Assembly (NCBI RefSeq): GCF_001949145.1
Contig: NW_019091357.1
Location: 389,545 to 437,579, forward strand
Length of the DNA stretch: 48,035 nt
From: Acanthaster planci
Taxonomy: Eukaryota > Echinodermata > Asteroidea > Valvatida > Acanthasteridae
Direction: 5' to 3'
The notes beneath the pieces are model-generated. The model worked only from the letters and a program-made list of their open reading frames with translations, had not been told where the DNA came from and searched no databases. Of this stretch, positions 42,001-48,035 are shown piece after piece (position 1 is the stretch's first letter; every line of letters begins with the position of its first letter). A program made the position numbers and the translations under genes.

Positions 42001-44789
42001 CTTCTCCTCTTCGTCCCACTCAACAAAACCGGGGCTGTGTAGCAAATGAACTTGGCAAGGCGACACAAGTTCCCTAGAAAGTTCACAAGGAACAACATAC
42101 AGAGTAATAGATGCAGTGAGAGAGCAAAGCCCCAGTCCACGCCTCGATGCCTCCTGAACAAACTACCATTCTGGACCAATAATGCCCGGTATTAGCCCGG
42201 CACATACTTTTGTTGAGTGGGTTATTTTACCTTCTGCATTATACTCTGTATAATCCCGGCATACCTCGGTGATTTTTTGACCCTCACGCCTACTGTGAGC
42301 AGAGTGACTCTGACGTGAGCTAAGGCTCCCCGCCTAGATTCTGCCCTGGGACTAGTCCACTTCGGATATGCTTGAATTCTTGAGACACTCTTTTGGTCAG
42401 AAAGCAGTAATCAGTGGTCAAGAACTGCTTATATAATATTCAGCCTGCCTGTCTACATAACGGAAACATCATTTCATTGTGCCCGTCTCAAACCAAGACA
42501 CCTCCTAAGTGCATGAAATGACAACTTATCATTAAAAAAATTGGACGGTCAGATTCCTGCATATTGTGGAGGTCCCTCGTGTTCATGTTGACGTCCCCCC
42601 AATATTCGTTTTCCCACTCGTGTGATCTCATGAACTTGCCTAGTTGCCTTATTAACACTCACTTGCTTCCGATTAGGAGCCTCTGCTTGGCGACTATGCA
42701 GTTTACAATAAACACGTACAATCCCCATATATACCAAAGGCCTGACCAGCATGAAAACATGCCCACCCGTCATCAAGGGATTTGGTTTTTCTACATCTAC
42801 AATACAGCAGACAAACCATCGACAATCGTGCACCTTACTTGTTTGTCTTCTCCAGCGCGCCGCGTTTCAAACAACAATGATCTCGAGTTCCCTGTGATGT
42901 TAAAAATACCACCAGCGTATCGATCGGATCAGACTGGTTATTTACTCCGACTCGACTGGTGAGGTCACATCTCGTCTGCCCGAGTAGAAAGAAGAGAAGA
43001 CTGCAGAAATTGCACAGTTAGGTGCTGGTCTAATAATTTCCCGCATCATCATCATGTCAACACAGCAGTGACCTTGAAAAAAATCAATCTAGTTGCTCAA
43101 AAAATCTTAAAAAGAAACTATCATACAGCATGAGTATACAGTTATATTGGCTTTCGCAATGCATGAAAATTACAGAGACAAGTCCTGTAAAAGTTTATCG
43201 CTGATTACAGTCCCGAATTTTTTACAACATATCCATAATCTTAATTCAAAATTACAGTAGAGTAGGCCTATGAGGACGGTGTGAATCCTAGTGGAATGGA
43301 TCTTGCTTAGATACCAAGCAGGTCAAAACAAGCTACAACCAGACATAGTAATTGATAAAGTGATGGTAAAAGGACCTTTGTACTTGGAATAAACTTAAAA
43401 TTAACACTTGGAGTGGCAGGTTTTCAAAGTCCTGCAAACATTTATCAAAATAAAAAACTAGCGCTCTTTGTATGTGCGCATATCCTCCACCCCCTTCCCG
43501 TACGCGAGGTGTTTACAATGTCAGCATCCAATACGTGCTGACTTGTGGGCGGCCAAAATTTTCCAAACGCGCAGCCATTAATTTGCAAACAGCGCCCTCT
43601 ACCTAAATCTAAACTAAGTCACTGCAGAACGTTCGAAGTCCCCGTTATTTTTTAACCCAGGTTTATTCCAGGAATGTGATGTATGGTCAGAGGTGAATTG
43701 GGTGTCATAGTTTATTAGCTAGCCGTGTCAGAGATTCAAAACAAAGCAAAATAGGTGGCATAGTTGTCTCAAGGGGGCACTGAGAATATTGGTAACTAAT
43801 TGATTTTCTGACAAGCAGTCAATTTGGGTAAACTGTCAGAAGTCTCGATAAGAACATGATGCTTGGCAAGACCCAGTCTTGGTCCAAGACACTGTATACT
43901 GATTCATCGCCTCTCGGCGATGAGTTGCGGGCCATTACAAACAGTTGCAGCTTGCTCCAAGACCAGCCAAGGCCACGAACAGTCGCCTGATGTGCCGATG
44001 GGTTAGGCAAAATATGCATGCACATGTACAGTACTTCATCCTCAAAAGCCTACGACTACGACTTGAAGAAGCAAGTCAGATCTTAAATTGTAAATGTAAC
44101 AGTGGTTCATATGACTTTGGATTGCGATGATTTTGTCGGCTCATTTTTTGCTTTTTTGCAGAGAATAACAGCATTCCCATGGATCCCACTGCAAGATTGC
44201 CTGGCACCCTAGTCTAACAAGGAGGGGCAAAAGAAGCAGCGGACGATAAAAGACGCTGGGGACGGGGAAAGCGATCGCCGTCTTGCGTTGGTTAGTTACA
44301 CTCGCTCCGCCAGCTGGTTGCTACTCGCTCGGAGGTCATTCATTGGAGTTGCATTCCACCAAGTTCCCATGGTGCCCTTCCTAAGTTCTTTTGTGCCGAG
44401 TTGGCCAGGCTGTCTCATACCTGCATTCCAGATTATTTTAGGAGCAATATCTCAATGGGAAAGCTGACAGGTGGCTGTATATCCGAATGACATAAATCGA
44501 GTAAAGATGTCGAAGTTTCAATTGACTAGAAGTGCAGTGTAAAACCTTTACGTGAAAATGAACATTCCAGCATTGAACTGTTTTGTTTGGCCAAAAACGA
44601 TTTATTGTTTTGTGGGTAACAACATATTTTGTCTTCCTCCGTGGACTAAATGGGTGACTTACTGACACTGTAAAACAAGCCCACTGAGTGCCCACTTTCT
44701 GGGCAAAACGCGCTTGATAGGATTATCTCATTTTTGTTTTTGTTTATTTTTTACATTCTTTGGACTAGCTATTTCAAGGTTTGGGCTAA
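39002..44789. other. Gene-poor stretch; nothing recognised
   Basis: Overlapping plus and minus frames at 42549-42962 and single frames at 41252-41557 and 41910-42179 show no domain. TA-rich and CG-containing words alternate without clear structure. Confidence 0.5.
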
Positions 44790-44923
44790 GACTCTGCTGA
44801 AGGTTATCAAATCAGCGCTCTCTTGAGAGAAGGTGTATTTTCAAGTGGAACTGTGACTCTGCTTATGGTTATAGATCAATTCAGCGCTCTCTTGAGAGAA
44901 AGTGTATTTTCAAGTGGAACTGA
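44790..44923. repeat. Two-copy tandem duplication, 65-bp unit
   Basis: The copies begin GACTCTGCTGAAGGTTAT at 44790 and GACTCTGCTTATGGTTAT at 44855. Both carry CAGCGCTCTCTTGAGAGAA and GTGTATTTTCAAGTGGAACT. Each unit contains a CTCTCTTGAGAGA quasi-palindrome. GACCCTGATTT after copy 2 may be the start of a third, decayed copy. Confidence 0.9.
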
Positions 44924-47910
44924 GACCCTGATTTTTTTCGTTTTAACCTTATGTCCCACCCTGAAGCACGTAAATATGAATAAGATCATAGAATGAAAAA
45001 AGTTCCACAATTACGTCGCTAGATGTTTGGTGTTCTATCTAGAAATACCTTTGAGAAATTGGGAAAGGTAAACCGAATCTTTGATTTCAAACTAAGCCAT
45101 ATAAATGTGAAAAACCTACATACTAGAGGCAGCAGGTGTTTAATCATCACAATTGCATTTAGATCATCAAGAGTTTTATCCGGTCTTGTCGACCGCGACT
45201 TTATGAACACGAACATCTTTCCCGAATTTCACATCCTGCACACATCACAAGAATTCCGAAATAGCTACATTTTACCATTTATTAAGAGGTAACAAAGCCT
45301 AAGCAAAGCGTTTATTAATATATCTCCTGATTTCTTTTTAACCGGGGGGGGGGAGTTGGCTGGAATTTATAAGTACCGGTTGTCCACTGCACTCTGCATG
45401 AGGTCTAAGAACTTGATATTTATTGACAATGAACCCACCGAACTTAAAAAGACCTTGGCTTTGCGGGGCTCTCCCCTTTGTTTCCATTTCCTCGGTTCCG
45501 ATCAGATTTCTTTCCTCCCCGGGGATGTTTGTCTGCCTATGAAATCTTGTCATATTTTAACAGCTTGGTTTCATCATAACGTGACAAAAGGGGACACAGA
45601 GCATTTGACATGCTGGCATAAGTAAACCATGGCTACTGGACAGGTGTCCAAAAAGATTCAAATGAAAGGACAAGTATAAAACCGAAAAAATGCTGTTGAA
45701 AAGTACTTCGGGGTTTGGTTTTAGGTCATATTTTGTACATTTAGAGGTCTAGGTTAGGTTTTCCCAGCTCCTAAAATTCTTTACTCTTAATTTTACCGGA
45801 GCCTGGGCGAGGAAAATAATGTAATTAGTCCTCGCTGAAATCATCATGAAAAGAAGTGGAATCTTTTTTCCAAAAATCCAGAAATCTATTCTCGAATGGC
45901 ATGTTAGAGATACCATTAAGATGAGCATTAGCCAGCATTTTACGCACAAAAAACGCATCGCTGCCTTATCCTGTACTTATAATCAACACACTATACTGGT
46001 AGGCAGGCGTTAGCCATGGAGTCTTACTAGTTACAGGGGGCGCTGTTCTAGCTTACTCTAAGTCCATGGGGTGCACCGGTGCATCAAGTGTAAAATCAAC
46101 AAAGCTTGTTATTGAGGTTTCTCAAAAACAGAATTAAATTACTTTCGTCTGTTATTTATCCATTTCTTTTCAATTTTTGTTGGGTTAGGCAAACCCAGTT
46201 TTTATTATTCACGCAAGACAAACTCAGCCCCGAAAATGGCGTGCTTCACTACCAACGCGCAGACAGAATTTACCCGTGCAGACGAAATGAGCAGCATATT
46301 TATTTATGCATGTTAATTCTACTGAGCGGTTGCATTAAAATGTATGTACATGTACAATACACGTACATATTTCATAAGTTTCGCCCGATGCTCCTGGTAC
46401 ACGGCCACATTGGATCTGATCGATTCTACATGGTACTTGGGCTATATTTATGTTTACAGGTTACCAGACAAATCGATCACTAGCTGAAAACAACGGCCGC
46501 TCTTTTTATTAATATAAACTTGTTCATATACCACAGCCCAGTCAACTGAGGTTGTTTTTCAAGGGGCCGTGTTACATAAAAACAGGCGAAATTAAAATAC
46601 AGAGTCAAACATTTAAATCAAAGAAAAACAAAATGAAAACTTAAGTCGGTGTGCAAAAAGTAAGAACAAAACCGATTAGTTAGACCTATAACGCATAGTT
46701 AATAAACAACTGAACAGTGAAAATCAAATACACTTGACAACTGAATAGAAAGTAGTTATTGTAAAATGCATGCACGTAAAGAATTCAAGTCACTTGAGTA
46801 AATTAAATTATCCACAATAATCGCGAATTTAAAAGCATAAGATATAATGTGAAATAAACGTTGAGAGTGTAAGTTGCTCATTTAAACGAATGCACAAAAT
46901 TAGATACGCTAAAGAGTGACTACAAGAAAAAGACCGTACATAGAAATCATAACAATATGCAGAAAGAATAAATAAAACATTAACATTAAAATATGTAAGA
47001 ACTTGCCTTGAATTTGGGACACTACTTGTTCGAACCTTCTCTCGAAGAAGCACGGCCTGCAATTACATAATAGCAAAACCGAGGTTATCTTTTGTGCAAC
47101 CAAAAAAGCAAGGACCATATTAAGGAGAAATAATTCAATCAAGTAATCATTTGAGAGTTGGTGCGCTGTCTACCAGCTTTCGTAGCGTGGTAGTAGAATG
47201 GTAGAGTGGTAGAATGTGATGTGCTAGGGATTTTAAAGGCAAATTTGAGAAAACAATAATAGAAGAAGCCAAAAGGATTTATAAACGTACATTCCAGACA
47301 GCAAAAAATTAATGACTTATTGGACCCATTATGTGAATTTTACATGAGAACATGCTAACTTGTGTGCAACATTCTACTCCTCTGAATTGTAAGAAAAACT
47401 CTCTGACATTTCTTCTTTGGTTATAACCCAATGAAAAGTGTACCGTTGACAACAAAGGAAGATTGACGTGCATTTCTCGACAGTTTATTGTGGGCATTAG
47501 AAAGGAAACGAGCCACGGCTGTTATTTCTTTCGCGGGACCTCACGAATCCGCTGAGTGTTCTATCACCGCTTTCGCTGATTTCGAAGTGTCCTGGATTCG
47601 ATGAACGAAAGAGCTCAAACTCTCCTACTTCTCTTCCTACAAAGTGAAAACACGCTCCTGCCCTGGCATTTCGAAGTTAGATGTGCTTTTTGTCTCAACT
47701 GCAATGTGAATTGTCAAATGTCATCAAACATCTTGCTTAGAGAGTAACGTCATGTGACCCCTCATTCAAAATTGACTTTAGGACAATGTTAAATTCACAT
47801 TCTAATGAAATTAATTCTGAGTTCAAATGTAAACATTGTGTAAGGTTGCGAACTTCATCTTGCTGTGTTTACTGTATGGCGTGCAAAGTTAACATTTAAT
47901 CCGCGTATGC
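44924..47910. other. Gene-poor stretch; nothing recognised
   Basis: The frames at 45023-45292 and 45356-45625 start with real codons but have no domain. AT-rich sequence dominates 46.5-47.3 kb. Confidence 0.45.
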
Positions 47911-48035
47911 AGATATCGCTATTCCTAATATAGATGTCTCTATTGACAATCGAGATAACTCTATTGATACTTGAAATATCTCTGTTGACAATAGAGATAT
48001 CGCTATTGACAATCGAGATAGCTCTATTGATACTA
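47911..48035. repeat. 21-bp quasi-palindromic satellite, at least six units, runs off the right edge
   Basis: Units start at 47911, 47932, 47953, 47975, 47995 and 48016, each 20-22 bases long. Two subtypes occur: CTATTGACAATCG (47932, 47995) and CTCTATTGATACT (47953, 48016). Pairs give a 42-base higher-order step, interrupted by the variant unit at 47975. The core TCTCTGTTGACAATAGAGA is nearly self-complementary. Confidence 0.92.

Noticed and set aside
42549-42962. Overlapping frames of 94 and 132 codons on opposite strands
   Set aside because: The longer one starts with TTG, neither has a domain, and mutual overlap suggests composition effects.
46106-46483. 125-codon plus-strand frame with hydrophobic stretches
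   Set aside because: It starts with TTG, no ATG-initiated membrane protein topology is convincing, and no homology is recognised.

Overview
The window is eukaryotic nuclear DNA from an animal. Coding sequence is split into short exons with GT..AG introns, gene density is low, and non-autonomous transposon remnants are scattered throughout. The palindromic words TAGGCCTA/AGGCCT and ACATGT(ACATGT) recur often. That fits a marine invertebrate deuterostome (hemichordate, echinoderm or amphioxus), but this is inference and no taxon is proven. There is no bacterial-style operon, CRISPR array, rRNA or convincing tRNA.

Two real genes could be reconstructed exon by exon, both on the minus strand. (1) An ARFGAP1 orthologue has its start codon at 11080 and seven exons down to 5543. 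It carries the complete ArfGAP zinc finger with its arginine finger and the beginning of the membrane-curvature-sensing (ALPS-like) region. Its C-terminal exons should lie below 5543 but were not found with confidence. (2) A complete TINAG/TINAGL1-type gene runs from 21721 to 16542 in nine exons and encodes 454 residues: signal peptide, somatomedin-B domain, a Cys-rich linker and a cathepsin-B-like domain. The catalytic Cys is replaced by Ser, so it is a secreted pseudoprotease. All intron phases match in both genes. A 381-base run of N lies in intron 2 of the second gene and hides no required exon.

Layout: 1-5542 is the presumed 3' part of ARFGAP1 plus repeats. 5543-11080 is ARFGAP1. 11081-16541 is intergenic, with a GC-rich patch at 14.1-14.4 kb. 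16542-21721 is the TINAG-like gene. 21722-48035 is a 26-kb gene-poor stretch with mobile-element remnants, a long hairpin, a 65-bp tandem duplication, a few unassigned open frames (the best at 34719-35186 and 32774-33163), and a 21-bp quasi-palindromic satellite that runs off the right edge.

The two genes have no evident functional link. ARFGAP1 acts on COPI coats at the Golgi, and the TINAG-like protein is expected in the extracellular matrix. I found no clearly new multi-gene system. The most unusual items are a twice-inserted telomere-motif foldback element in ARFGAP1 introns, a hAT-like element with a perfect 8-bp target duplication, and a miRNA-precursor-like hairpin at 38.9 kb.
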